The position numbers and the translations under genes are program-made. Below are positions 27,892 through 37,583 of a DNA stretch of 64,000 bases, in pieces. Position 1 is the first letter of the stretch. Every line of letters starts with the position of its first letter. Location: contig MKJX01000170.1 of assembly GCA_001942415.1 (NCBI GenBank), positions 1-64,000 of the forward strand. The letters run 5' to 3'. The notes under the pieces were generated by a model that was not told the origin of the DNA, did no database searches, and saw nothing but the letters and a program-made list of their open reading frames with translations. This stretch comes from Pseudonocardia sp. CNS-139 (GTDB lineage: Bacteria > Actinomycetota > Actinomycetes > Mycobacteriales > Pseudonocardiaceae).

Positions 27892-28484
27892 TCAGGCCTC
27901 GGCGAGGGCGGGCGTGGCCTGCTCGCCGGCGGCGTGCGCACGGCGCAGGAGGTGCTCGAGGTCGCGCCACGACCGGCCGTCCTCGTCCTTCGCGCTGATC
28001 ACGCTGACCGGCAGCGGCCAGGGGATGTCGAGGTCCGGGTCGTCGTAGCGGACCGTGACGTCCTCGGCCGGGTCGTGCGCGGCGTCGATGCGGTAGCAGG
28101 TGTCGGCGGCGTCGGTCAGCGCCTGGAACCCGTGCAGGCAGCCGCGCGGGATGTAGAGCGCTCTCAGGTACTCGTCGTCGAGCCGGAACGACGTCCAGTG
28201 GCCCATCGTGGGGGAGTCGGGCCGGGCGTCCACGACCACGTCGAAGATCACGCCCCGGGCACACCGGACGAGCTTGGCCTCGCCCCGCCCGAGGCGCCGT
28301 GCAGCCCGCGGAGCCCGCCGCCGAGCGTGCGCGACTGCGAGTCCTGCAGGAACGCGGCGGGGTCGACGCCCGCGGCGCGTGCGACGTCGGCGTCGAACGT
28401 CCGGCTGAACCAGCCCCGCGCGTCGTGGTGCGGGGTCGGCTCGAACACGAGGACGCCGGGAATGGGGGTCTCTCGGACGTGCAA
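27892..28484 (-). CDS. rfbC: dTDP-4-dehydrorhamnose 3,5-epimerase family protein
   Basis: This is an RmlC-fold epimerase of about 197 residues. It has VRETPIPGVLVFEPTPHHDARGWF, then DSQSRT, GLRGLH, FDVVVDARPDSPTMGHW and RALYIPRGCLHGFQALTD, all in family order; the last stretch includes the PxGxxHGF motif. One G is missing near 28273. The TTG start at 28484 is supported by GGAGG six bases upstream, a good spacing that the nearby ATG (another frame) does not have. Divergent from the methyltransferase. It acts on a dTDP-4-keto-6-deoxysugar, for rhamnose or a modified deoxysugar. Confidence 0.85.
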
Positions 28485-28513
28485 TTCATGCCTCCGGGGG
28501 CCGTCGCCGTCGT

Positions 28514-28563
28514 TGTCGCTGCTCTCTTGTTACCGAACGTCCCTCAACGACTACGCAGCGACA
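28514..28563. promoter_or_regulatory. 9-bp inverted repeat in the epimerase/methyltransferase divergent promoter
   Basis: TGTCGCTGC (28514) and GCAGCGACA (28555) are exact inverted repeats 32 bases apart, with an AT-richer core containing TTGTTA between them. Position and symmetry suggest an operator or looped site serving both genes. Confidence 0.4.
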
Positions 28564-28609
28564 GTACCGCTGGCCGCTCCCCGTGCCGGAATCGACCCAG
28601 GAGTCCGTT

Positions 28610-29782
28610 GTGACCGCCCTCGTGACCGCGTCCGTGACCACGCCCGAGACCACATCCCCCGCCTGCCGCTCCTGCGCCGGGACGGACGGCGCGATCGTCC
28701 TCGACCTCGGCGCCCAGCCGTCGTCCGAGCTGTTCCCGGCGGCCGCCGACCCGGGTCCGGACCCGCTCTACCCGTTGCGGATGTGGCTGTGCGCAGGGTG
28801 CGGGCTCGCCCAGCTCGCCGACGACGCGGACGTCCCGGAGGAGCCGCTGGGCCGCGAGCCGGCCGCGCTCACCGCGCAGCGGGTGGAGGCCGTGCGGGAG
28901 CTGGTGGCGGCGGGCGTGCTGCCCTTCGGCGGGACGGCGCTGGAGTTCCCCAGCCCGCACGGCGGCACGTGGCTCGGCCTGCTGGCCGGGCACGGGTTCA
29001 CCGCGGTCGAGGGGCCGGGGCGGCCCGCCGACGTCGTGGTGGACGGCTGCTTCGGGCTGATGCACGAGCCGGACCAGGACGCGGCGCTGCGCGAGCGGAT
29101 GGCCGCCGTCCGCCCGGGCGGGCGGCTCGTGCTCCAGTACCACTCGCTGGAGGCGATCATGGCCGGCGCGCAGTGGAACGCCCTGCGCCTGGGCCACTAC
29201 GCCTACTACTCGACGCCGGCGATGGCCCGCATGCTCGACGCCGCCGGGTTCACGATCACCTCGGCGCACCGCTTCCCGCTCTACGGCGGCACGGTCGCGC
29301 TGACGGCCGGGCGCACGGCGGAGCGGCCGATCGTCGACACGGCGGCCGTCGAGGCCGTGCTCGCGCCGGAGCGGGCGGCCGGGGTGCTGGACGCGGCGCG
29401 GGTCGGGGCGCTGCAGGACTCCGTCGCGCGTACGGCCGAGGAGCTGCGCGCGCTGCTCGTCGAGCAGCGCGCCGCGGGCCGGACGGTCTACGGCTACGCG
29501 GCCGCGTCCCGGGCGGTCTCGCTGCTGCGGCTGGCAGGCGTCGACGCCACGCTGCTCGCCGGCGTCGCGGACGCGGCACCGGCCAAGCAGGGCCGGCGCA
29601 TGCCCGGCACCGACGTCCCGGTCGTCGCGCCGGAGGCGCTGGCCGCCGCGGTTCCCGACCTCGTGCTCGTGTTCGTCTCGGAGCTGGTGGCCGAGGCCCG
29701 GGCCGCGCTGCCTCAGATCGAGCGGGCCGGCGGCATGTGGCTCGACGCCGGGGCCGGGCGCCGGACGGGCTCGACCGGCTGA
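28610..29782 (+). CDS. class I SAM methyltransferase, sugar C-methyltransferase-like (Methyltransf_13/23/14 architecture)
   Basis: This protein is about 390 residues. It has an N-terminal zinc-binding domain with CRSC and CAGCGLAQL, a central methyltransferase domain and a C-terminal Rossmann-like domain (TVYGYAAASRAVSLLRLAGV, VVAPEALAAAVPDLVLVF). This three-part build is that of NovU/TylC3-type deoxysugar C-methyltransferases. The usual glycine-rich SAM motif is altered to LEFPSPHGGTWLGLLA, so activity should be checked. AGGAG is seven bases before GTG 28610. With the divergent epimerase and the acyltransferase it suggests tailoring of a deoxysugar. Confidence 0.75.
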   Translation: MTALVTASVTTPETTSPACRSCAGTDGAIVLDLGAQPSSELFPAAADPGPDPLYPLRMWLCAGCGLAQLADDADVPEEPLGREPAALTAQRVEAVRELVAAGVLPFGGTALEFPSPHGGTWLGLLAGHGFTAVEGPGRPADVVVDGCFGLMHEPDQDAALRERMAAVRPGGRLVLQYHSLEAIMAGAQWNALRLGHYAYYSTPAMARMLDAAGFTITSAHRFPLYGGTVALTAGRTAERPIVDTAAVEAVLAPERAAGVLDAARVGALQDSVARTAEELRALLVEQRAAGRTVYGYAAASRAVSLLRLAGVDATLLAGVADAAPAKQGRRMPGTDVPVVAPEALAAAVPDLVLVFVSELVAEARAALPQIERAGGMWLDAGAGRRTGSTG

Positions 29783-30944
29783 GCCGGCCGCGTCGCGATC
29801 GTCGGCTGGGTGGCGTGCACCGAGCGGATCTGCTGCGGGACCCAGATCGGGGCGGTGTCGCCGGGCTTGGCCCGGTGCCGTCCCGGCGGCCCGGTGACAC
29901 GCTGCGCGAGCCGGTCGGCAGCGGGCTGTGCTTGTACCCGAGCGCCGGTTTCTCGACCAGGTACCACGACAGCGCCGACGGCAGCAGCGTCACGAGCACC
30001 CCCAGCGCGATGAACGCCGCCGGGGGGAGGTCGCGGGCCGCGGTCAGCACCAGCAGCTGCATGACCGGCCAGTGGTAGATGTACAGCCCGTACGAGACGT
30101 CGGCCCGCATCGACCACGGCCACGGGAACGACACCGCGAACCACAGGAACAGGTACGCGAGCGGCACCGCGCCGAGCACCCGGTAGTCGTCGAAGAGCGC
30201 GAGGGAGACGCCGAACAGCGCGAGGCACCCCGTCGCGATGCCCCAGTGCATCGGGATGCGGTCGGCGTACAGGCAGGCGACGGCGCCGAGCAGGAACACC
30301 AGCACCAGCCGCAGCACCCGGTCGTTGACCAGCACCGGCAGCCCGAACTCCTGCATCGCGGTCAGCACGAGCAGCACGGCGATCGCGATCGGCACCAGGA
30401 CGCGCCGGCGGGCCAGCAGCCCCGCGGCGCCGAGCGCGCCGATGATCGCGTAGCAGAACGCCTCGAAGACGAGCGTCCAGAGCGAGCCGTCGAAGCTGTA
30501 CGGGCTCGGGTTCTCGGACAGGATCCCGGCGATGTCGTACTGCAGGATCAGCAGCCCGGCGTTCACGGCCAGGAACCGCAGCGCCGACGGCTCGCCGGTG
30601 AACGCGACGGCCGGGGAGAGGCCCTGCAGGATCGCGGCCAGCGGCGCCGCGACGAACGCGAGCACGATCAGGCACGCCCAGAAGCCGGGCATGATCCGCA
30701 GGAAGCGGTGCCACGCGAACCGGGGGAACGAGTCGAGCGTCAGGTAGCTGCGCGTCACCAGGAAGCCGCTGAGGATGAAGAAGCCGTCCAGGCCGAAGGT
30801 GCCGGGTGCGGACAGGCCGATGCGCGGCTGGGTGCCGCCGTGCAGCTCGATGCCGTGGGAGACGGCGACGACGAGGGCGAACGACAGTCGCAGGAGATCG
30901 AAGCTGTTGCGCCGGGGAGCGAAACGATCCTGGAGCGTCGGCAT
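29713..30944 (-). CDS. acyltransferase family 3 (OafA/YrhL-like) membrane protein
   Basis: This is an integral membrane O-acyltransferase of about 410 residues with roughly ten TM helices. It starts MPTLQDRFAPRRNSFDLLRL with AAAGGA upstream. Motifs include LSFALVVAVSHG (catalytic His region), FGLDGFFILSGFLVTRSYL and the C-terminal SYGLYIYHWPVMQLL. The frame is probably broken near 29930. If so, the gene ends at 29713 inside the convergent methyltransferase; without a break it would run 500 bases antisense. The exact 3' end is uncertain. It probably acylates a surface glycan sugar. Confidence 0.8.
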
Positions 30945-31314
30945 GAAGTCCTTTCCCGGGTCGGGGGCCGGACTACTATGCATGTTCGTAGCTGAACCTG
31001 CGCTGAGACGTCGCTGAGGGGGCGTTCTCTAAGGTCCGGCGGCCCGGGGTCGATCAGTTGCGCGCCGAGAATGGGGTGTGCCCCGGCCGCGCGCGAGACA
31101 TGGGTTGCCTTCGTGTCGTCCACCGGCAGCTTTCCGTCGGTGAGCTGTAGGCGGCCGGTGCTCCGGCGCGCCGGACGGACGCATTTCCGCCTGAGAGTCA
31201 CGTTTAACGGCGAAAGGACGACCCCAGTTACGTGCACATCGCCGAACTGCAGGTCGGAGCGGCCCGCAACGGCCGTTTCCGCCCCCGAACGGCGCATGCG
31301 AGGATCGCGCGGTG
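30945..31314. other. 370-bp gene-free spacer
   Basis: No convincing ORF is present. The sequence is less GC-rich than its surroundings near 30970-31000 (CTACTATGCATG...GTAG, a short inverted repeat just upstream of the acyltransferase) and again near 31200. Divergent promoters for the acyltransferase and the MerR gene are expected here. No terminator is needed, and none is seen. Confidence 0.5.
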
Positions 31315-31710
31315 ATGCAGATCGGCGAGGCCGCCTCCCGGGTGGGACTCTCGCTGCGGACGATCCGGCACTGGGACGAGGTCGGCCTCGTCGTGCCGTC
31401 GGAGCGGTCGGCCGGCGGGTTCCGCCTCTACACCGAGGCGGACATCGAGCGGCTGGCGCTCGTCAAGACGCTCAAGCCGCTGGACTTCAGCCTGGAGCAG
31501 ATGCGCGAGCTGCTCGACGCGATCGACGGCATGGAGTCCGACACCGGCGCCGACCCGGGGCGCACGGCCGAGCTCACCCGCCGGCTCGCGATGTACCGCG
31601 CCGCCGCCGAGGCGCGGGTGGAGGCGCTGCGCGCCCAGGTGCAGGGCCTGGAGCTGCTCTCCCGCCGGCTGCGCCACCTGGCGAACCACCACCCGGCCCG
31701 CCAGAGCTGA
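31315..31710 (+). CDS. MerR family transcriptional regulator
   Basis: This is a 131-residue MerR protein. The N-terminal HTH is MQIGEAASRVGLSLRTIRHW followed by DEVGLVVPSERSAGGFRLYT. A long coiled coil follows (ELTRRLAMYRAAAEARVEAL). No Cys cluster is present, so it is not a metal sensor of the classical type. The start is ATG 31315, with an alternative GTG one codon before it. It is followed by a 22-bp-periodic inverted array. Confidence 0.9.
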   Translation: MQIGEAASRVGLSLRTIRHWDEVGLVVPSERSAGGFRLYTEADIERLALVKTLKPLDFSLEQMRELLDAIDGMESDTGADPGRTAELTRRLAMYRAAAEARVEALRAQVQGLELLSRRLRHLANHHPARQS

Positions 31711-31722
31711 CCCGCTCCACCC

Positions 31723-31847
31723 CGACTCGCGCGCACCCAGGCCGCGACTCGCGTGCACTCACACCCCGACTCGCGGGGCGCGGAGCGCCCGTCCCGCGAG
31801 TCGCGCGAAAAGTGCACGCGAGTCGCGCTCTGGATGCACGCGAGTCG
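31723..31847. repeat. 22-bp-periodic inverted array (locus A), core CGACTCGCG
   Basis: Three direct copies of CGACTCGCGnGCAC or its CGACTCGCGGGG end variant start at 31723, 31745 and 31767, exactly 22 bases apart. After a short centre, three inverted copies follow: CCCGCGAGTCG at 31793, then GTGCACGCGAGTCG at 31812 and ATGCACGCGAGTCG at 31834. The last two are again 22 apart. The 8-base gaps between cores vary. The array would fold into a long stem in RNA or DNA. A second copy of the same plan is at 48366. Confidence 0.85.
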
Positions 31848-31952
31848 CGTCCGGCCCAGCCTGCTGCGCCGCTCGGCGCAATGCCCAGGTCGGGCCGGTG
31901 CCGGCGGCCGACGGCGGGGTGGGACGCGCCCGCCGCGTGCCAGGATTCGGCC

Positions 31953-34762
31953 ATGAGAGGCGCGGTCGTCGGCCGGGACGCGCTGTTCGACCGGGCCTGG
32001 ACCGCGCTCGCGGCGGCGGGCACGGTGCTCCTCGACGGTCCCGCCGCATCGGCAAGACCGCGCTGTGCCGCGCGCTCGTCGCCGCGGCCGAGCGCGCCGG
32101 GTGGCTCGTGCTCGCGTGCGCGCCGGCCGAGTCCGAGGTCGACCTCCCGTTCGCCGCCCTCGCCGACCTGCTGCGCCCGCTCACCCCGCAGGTGGCCGCG
32201 CTGCCCCGGCCGCAGCGCGCGGCCGCCGAGGCCGTGCTGCTCGCCTCCGACGCCGGCGAGCCGATCGACGAACGCGTGATCGGCGCCGCCACCTGCGCCC
32301 TCCTCGACGCCGCGGGTACCGGCCCGGCGCCCGTGCTGGTCGTCGTCGACGACGCGCCGTGGCTCGACCGGCCCAGCGAACGGGCGCTGCGGTTCGCGCT
32401 GCGCCGGGTGGCCCGCCCGACCGCCACGCTCGTGACGTGCCGGCGGGGTGACGCCGCGCCGGAGGACGTGCCGCTCGGCCTCGAACGCGCTCCCGCCGAC
32501 GCCCGCCTGGTCCGGATCGGGCTGGGCCCGCTCGGCGTCGGCGCCCTGCACCACATCCTGCGGGCCCGGCTCGGCACCACGTTCGGCCGGCCGCTGCTCG
32601 GCCGCATCGCGCGCGAGGCGGGCGGCAACCCGCTGCTGGCGATCGAGCTGGCCCGTTCGGTGCTGCGGCTGCCGCGCCCGCCGTCGCCGGGGGAGGACCT
32701 GCCCGCCGCGGCGTCCATGCACCGGCTCGTCGCCGACGCGCTCGCGACGCTCCCGCCGGCCGGCCGCGCGGCCGTCCGCACCGCGTCGCTGCTCGCCACG
32801 CCGACGCTGCGCGACCTCGCCGCCGCCGGCGCCGACCCGGCGGACTTCGAGCCCGCGGAGGAGGCCGGGCTGCTCACCGTGACGCCGGCCGCGGTCGCGT
32901 TCGCGCACCCCGTGTACGCCTCGACCGTGCGCGCGGGCATCCCGGCGGGCGTGCGGCGGCGCCTGCACCGGACGCTGGCCGGCGTCGTCGCCGACCCGGA
33001 CGAGCGGGCCCGCCACCTGCGCGCTCTGCACCACCGACCCGGACGCTCTGCACCACCGACCCGGACGCGCGACCGCGCGCACCCTCGCCGACGCGGCCGC
33101 GCGCCAGCACACCCGGGGCGCGCCGGAGTCGGCCGCGCAGCTCTACGAGCGGGCCGCGCAGCTCACGCCCCCGGACGACCCGGACGGGCTGGGCCGCGCC
33201 GGCTCGCCGCCGCGCAGTGCCGCTTCGACAGCGGCGACTACGCGGCCGCCCGGGCCGCCGCCACGGCCGCGGCCGCCGAGCTGACCGGCGACCTGCGCGC
33301 CGAGTCGCTGCTGCTCGCGGCCATCGTCGCGTGGAGCACCGACGAGTCCGGCGACGCGGCGGTCGACGCGGCCGAGGGCGCGCTGGCCGCCGTCGCGCCC
33401 GGGGCGCCGCTCGCCGGGCGCATCCACGCCTACCTCGCCATGTTCCGGGACGCCCCCGGCCGGGCCCGCGCCCACGCCGAGGCCGCCGCGACGCTGCTCG
33501 ACGGCCGTCCCGGCGACCGGCCGCTGCTCGCCGCCGCCCTGTTGCAGCTCTTCTTCAACGAGGTGCGGGCGGGCCTGCCGGCCCGCACCGAGCTGCTCGA
33601 CCGCGCGCTCGCGATGGAGGGCGACGAGCCGTCGTGGCTGGCCGGGACCGTGCCCGCGATCTGGTGGAAGGCGATCGACGCGCCCGACCGCGCCCGCGAG
33701 CGGCTGGAGTGGATGCTCGGGCGGGCCGTCGCGCGCGGCGACGAGCCGTCCCAGCACGAGCTGCTCAGCCACCTCGGCGAGGCCGAGCTGCTGGCCGGGC
33801 GCTTCCCGGCGGCCGAGCGGCACATCGCGGCGGCCCGCGAGCTGGGGGAGCAGCTCGGCACCGGGCTGGCCGGCGAGACGTGGCTGGCCGGCCTGCTCGA
33901 CGCGCACCGCGGCCGGCTCGCCGAGGCCGACGCGGTCGCGCGGGCCGGGCTGCGCCGGGCCGACGAGCTGCGCGACCACTGGCTGCGGCGGATCAACCAG
34001 CACCTGGCGGCGTTCGTCGCGCTGTCGGCCGGCCGGATGGCCGAGGCGGCCGCCGCGTACGGCGCGCTCGCGGCCACCGTCGACGCGATGGGCCTGGTCG
34101 AGCCGCTCGCCCAGCGTTTCGAGCCGGACTGGGTGGAGGCGTGCGTCGCGCCGGGGACGTCGCGGGGGCGGTCGCCGGACTGGAGCGGCTGACCGCCCGG
34201 CACGCCCGCCTGCCCCGCCCCTGGACGCGCTGGGCATGGCGCGCAGCCGGGCCCTGATCGCCGGCGCCACCGGTGCCGACCCACGCCCGCGCTGGCCGAG
34301 CTGGACGCGGCCCGGGCCGCGGTGCCCGCCGGGATCCTCCCGCTCGACCGCGCGCGCTGCCTGCTCGTCGCCGGCATGGTGCACCGCAGGGCCCGGCGCA
34401 AGGTCGCGGCCCGCGACGCGCTGGTCGCGGCCGTGGCCGAGCTCGACGCCGTCGGCGCGGCCGCGTTCGCGGAGCGGGCCCGCGCCGAGCTGGCGCGCGT
34501 CGGGGTGCGCGCCGCGGCGCCGTCGCCGGAGCTGACCCCGACCGAGGAGCGCGTCGCCCGCCTGGCCGCGAGCGGGCGCACCGGCCGGGCGATCGCCGAC
34601 GAGCTGTTCATCAGCCCGAAGACCGTCGAGGCCAACCTCACCCGCGTCTACCGCAAGCTCGGGATCTCCAGCCGGGCCGAGCTGGGCGGCGCGATGGCCC
34701 GGCTGCCGGCGCCCGTCACGCCCGGCAGATCGGCACGTCCGGATGCACCACGTAGCGGCTGA
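31953..34762 (+). CDS. LuxR-type large ATP-binding regulator (LAL-like), several frame breaks
   Basis: This is a regulator of about 930 residues with an N-terminal AAA/NACHT-like ATPase and a C-terminal LuxR helix-turn-helix. Start MRGAVVGRDALFDRAWTAL leads to the P-loop DGPAGIGKTAL (restored by one G near 32045). VLVVVDDAPWLDRPSERALR is Walker B and AREAGGNPLLAIELAR the STAND signature. A tetratricopeptide-like helical middle follows. The HTH is LTPTEERVARLAASGRTGRA then FISPKTVEANLTRVYRKLGI. A 22-bp tandem duplication at 33022 plus single losses near 33200, 34150, 34225 and 34280 break the frame. It ends over the convergent secreted-protein gene. Confidence 0.8.
33022..33065 (+). repeat. 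exact 22-bp tandem duplication inside the LuxR-type gene
   Basis: Bases 33022-33043 are repeated at 33044-33065. Twenty-two is not a multiple of three, and the reading frame after the duplication (TLADAAARQHTRGAPESAAQ) fits the frame before it if one copy is removed. It is either a recent slippage mutation that inactivates the gene or an assembly artefact. Confidence 0.8.
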
Positions 34763-36192
34763 AGAGTCGTGCGTCGACCCGATCCCGGCACTGGCCTCGA
34801 TCGGCCGGGTGTTCACGAGCTGCAGGAACCTGTTGACCACCCGCACCAGGCCCGGCGGCATCGTGTACCCGACGCGTACCCGGCGAGATCCCCAGCTGGG
34901 CGCTGCGGCACACCTCGATCGGCGCGCCCAGCGCCGAGCCGACGGCCAGCCCGAGCGTGGTCGTCAGCGCGAAGTAGAGCCCGGCCGTGAACCCGAACGT
35001 CCCGAGCCCGACCCGGAACGTCGCCTGGTGGTTGACGATGATCCCGGTGACGCCGGTCGCGATCCCGACGATCGAGTCGGTGATGCTGTCGACCACGGTG
35101 AGCGTGCGCGGCGCGCTCGCCCGGAACGCGCCGTTCGCGTAGCCGAACCCGAGCGCCCCCGCGAGCGCCCACTCGCCGGTCGCCTGATGTTCCCGTCCTT
35201 CGAGCTGAACGCCGTCTGCACGCCGATCAGCTGGTTGACCGTGACCGAGAACGGCACCCCGAGCAGCTCCGCCACCGGCACGCTGAAGTCGACGGGCACC
35301 GGGATCTGCTTGTTGATGTTGCGGCCGGTCCGCGTCGCTCCCGCGATGTCGACGCGCAGCCCGGCCATGCCCTCGACCTGCATCTCGGCCCGCCGGATCG
35401 TGCCTCCCCGCGATCTCCAGGTGGAACGTCGCCGACGGCCTGCGCATGAGGATCGTGATCGTCCCGGCCAGCCGCACGCCGTCGCGGTCGTAGGCGATGT
35501 GCGCGCCGACGCCGCCTGCGCAGCAGACCGGGTTGACCGAGAACCCCGGCGCCGGACGCTGCTGCGGCCGGACGACAGGCGCGTCCCCGGTGTACGACGA
35601 CGGCCGGACGGGCGTCTCCGCCGGGGTCTGCGGGGGTGCCTCCGTCGGCCCGGCTCCGGGCTGCCCGCCCTCCGCGGGCCCGGGTGCGGAGCCGGGGCCC
35701 GGGCCGCCGGCGCCGTCCTCCTCGACGTCGTACTCGCCCCAGAACGGCGCGGCGGCCTCGTAGCGGGCGGGCGACTCGAACGAGACCGGGCTGCTCCCGT
35801 CGAACGTGCCGTCGCGGATCACCTCGGTGATGTCGACCGGCCCGAGCGTCACCGCGAGGTCGCCGCCGTCCGGCTCGGCGGCGAGCACCCGGCCGACCGC
35901 ACGGCCCGTCAGGAACATGATCCTGCCGGGCTCCAGCCCTGCCGCGCGTCCGCGCCGGGGTCGATGCGCCAGGTCAGCGCGTCGTCGGACACCGATCGCA
36001 CGGCCGACCCGCCACCGGCGACGATCACGACGTCGGGCTGGTAGGTGACGTCCGCGTCCGGGGACGGCGCGGCGCCGTACGGGCCGGCGTCACCGGGGCC
36101 GCCGCGGGCGAGGGCGTGCCCCCGACCGGCCCGGCGCACGCGGCCGTCCCGAGCGCGAGCAGCGCGACGAGCGCGACCAGCGTGCGGCGCAT
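34716..36192 (-). CDS. secreted hypothetical protein, many frame breaks
   Basis: This is an exported protein of about 490 residues. The start MRRTLVALVALLALGTAACA is a signal peptide; the Cys context TAAC is only a weak lipobox. It contains VTYQPDVVIVAGGG, VTLGPVDITEVIRDG, a Pro/Gly-rich stretch near residue 170, a pair of Cys in PVCCAGG, and a hydrophobic C-terminal half (VTGIIVNHQATFRVGLGTFG, FALTTTLGLAVGSALGAP). Breaks occur near 36090, 35935, 35407, 35190, 34900, 34870 and 34780. The event at 35407 needs one base removed or two added, unlike the rest. It is the last gene of an operon with two lipoproteins. No family recognised. Confidence 0.6.
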
Positions 36193-36193
36193 C

Positions 36194-36721
36194 TCAGATC
36201 CTGCCGGCGACGGCTCCCGCGAGCGCCTCGAGCGGCCCGCGGATGACCTCCGGGTCGTCCAGGCGCACGACGAGGATCGCCACCCACGTCCCGTCCACCT
36301 GGAAGAACACCGACGAGCCCTGGGAGTACGCCTCGGCGCCGACCCCGGGCAGCGGCCGCAGGTCGTGCCCCAGCTCGCGGTCGATGTCGAGGATCTTCTC
36401 GGCGCCGTCCCCGACGTAGACCTCGACCTGCGCGGTCGGGCCCGTCACCGGCGCGGTCCACCAGCAGGCATCCGGCCCGGCGACCGGCTCGTCCAGCGGC
36501 GTGGCGGCCACCACCTCGGCCTCCGCCTCCGAGATGAGCGCGCACGCGTCCGGTGCCGCGGCGGCCGGCGCCGCGGTCGTCTCCTCGGCGCCGACGTCGG
36601 CGGCGTCGGTGGTCGCCGCCGGGTCCGCCGCGCTCGGGGTGCCGGTGACCGTCGCGCACCCGGCGAGCGCCGCGACGACGGCCAGCGCCGCCGCCGCGAC
36701 CGCGAGCCGTCGTGCGTTCAC
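36194..36721 (-). CDS. DUF3558-like lipoprotein
   Basis: This is a 175-residue lipoprotein with signal RRLAVAAAALAVVAALAGC. The mature domain has two conserved Cys (PDACALISEAEAEVVAATPL and GPDACWWTAPVTG) and the SSVFFQVDGTWVAILVVRLD strand, as in DUF3558 proteins of actinomycete envelopes. GTG start overlaps the upstream lipoprotein stop (GTGA). Its stop lies one base from the next gene start. Confidence 0.75.
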   Translation of the reverse strand: MNARRLAVAAAALAVVAALAGCATVTGTPSAADPAATTDAADVGAEETTAAPAAAAPDACALISEAEAEVVAATPLDEPVAGPDACWWTAPVTGPTAQVEVYVGDGAEKILDIDRELGHDLRPLPGVGAEAYSQGSSVFFQVDGTWVAILVVRLDDPEVIRGPLEALAGAVAGRI

Positions 36722-37233
36722 AGCGGGAGCGCGTCGACGAGCCCGCGCAGCACCTGCTCGTAGCCGCCGGGGGTGTCGCCGAGGCGCTCGAAGCTGCTGA
36801 GCGTGATGGTGTAGCTGCCGGACGGGCTGACGACCACCGCCTCGCCCGCGATGTCCTTCACCGCCAGGTACGCCTGGTCGCCGGCGTCAATGTCGGTGAC
36901 CTGGTCGTAGACCGAGTCGGCCTGCTCGCGCTGGTAGTCGTACGTGACGAGGCCCGCGGTCTCGGACGCCATCGTGACCGAGAGGCTCGCGACGCCCTTG
37001 CCGTCCCCGAAGAGGCAGTTGCCCTCGTCGACCAGCGGCTCCCCGACCAACTGCGTCGCCTGCGCCTCGGTGAACGGGCACTCCGGCACCTCGGCGTTCC
37101 CGATGTCGAAGCCGATGTCGGTGGCGGGGTCGCCGTCGGCGTCGGCGCTCCCGAGCGCGGACCCGCCGGGGCCGCCGCAGCCGGCCAGTGCCAGCAGGGC
37201 GGCGAGTACGAGGGGTGCGACCAGCCGGCGCAT
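36718..37233 (-). CDS. small lipoprotein, DUF3558-like
   Basis: This is a 171-residue lipoprotein with signal MRRLVAPLVLAALLALAGC. The mature part has paired Cys (EVPECPFTEAQATQLVGEP and EGNCLFGDG) and a beta-rich C-terminal half, so it is a divergent paralogue of its downstream neighbour. AGGAG precedes the ATG, which shares its A with the stop of the small gene upstream. Confidence 0.75.
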   Translation of the reverse strand: MRRLVAPLVLAALLALAGCGGPGGSALGSADADGDPATDIGFDIGNAEVPECPFTEAQATQLVGEPLVDEGNCLFGDGKGVASLSVTMASETAGLVTYDYQREQADSVYDQVTDIDAGDQAYLAVKDIAGEAVVVSPSGSYTITLSSFERLGDTPGGYEQVLRGLVDALPL

Positions 37234-37517
37234 CACTGTTCTCCTGTCGTCGACGTCTCGTCGGGGTCGGTCTCCGGCGCGGGCGGCCGGAGCCATCGGG
37301 CGGGCGTGACCCGGTCGGCCCGCCACCGGGCGGTGGCAACGGCCGCGACCGTGTCCGCGTCCGGGCCCTCGACCAGCGCGATCACGACCTCGTCCGCCGG
37401 GAGGTGGACGGCCGCGACGAGCCGCGTCTCGGCCGTCGTGAGGGCCGGCGCCGCGGGCCCGGCATCCCCGTCCCCGGACGGGTCGTACCGCTCCACGGCG
37501 AACAGTCGGCGGGCCAC
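37233..37517 (-). CDS. small conserved hypothetical protein (DUF4242-like)
   Basis: This is a 94-residue soluble protein starting at GTG 37517 (ARRLFAVERYDPSGDG). The opening FAVERY and the later VHLPADEVVIALVEGPDAD suggest a small ferredoxin-like-fold family such as DUF4242, but similarity is weak. The ORF continues upstream to 37610 without family-like sequence, and that part overlaps an inverted repeat, so the shorter start is preferred. It is the first gene of the lipoprotein operon. Confidence 0.5.
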   Translation of the reverse strand: MARRLFAVERYDPSGDGDAGPAAPALTTAETRLVAAVHLPADEVVIALVEGPDADTVAAVATARWRADRVTPARWLRPPAPETDPDETSTTGEQ

Positions 37518-37583
37518 GGGCGCAACGCTAAGGACCCGCAGGCGGGAACGAATCGGGTGATTCCCTACGCGCTCACGCACACG

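Noticed and set aside
29256-29712. Extension of the acyltransferase ORF antisense to the methyltransferase
   Set aside because: The sequence there is Arg/Pro-rich shadow. A frame break near 29930 gives a plausible end at 29713.
31723-31847. Possible CRISPR array (regular 22-bp periodicity)
   Set aside because: Units are 12-14 bp with 8-bp gaps, half are inverted and no cas genes are nearby.
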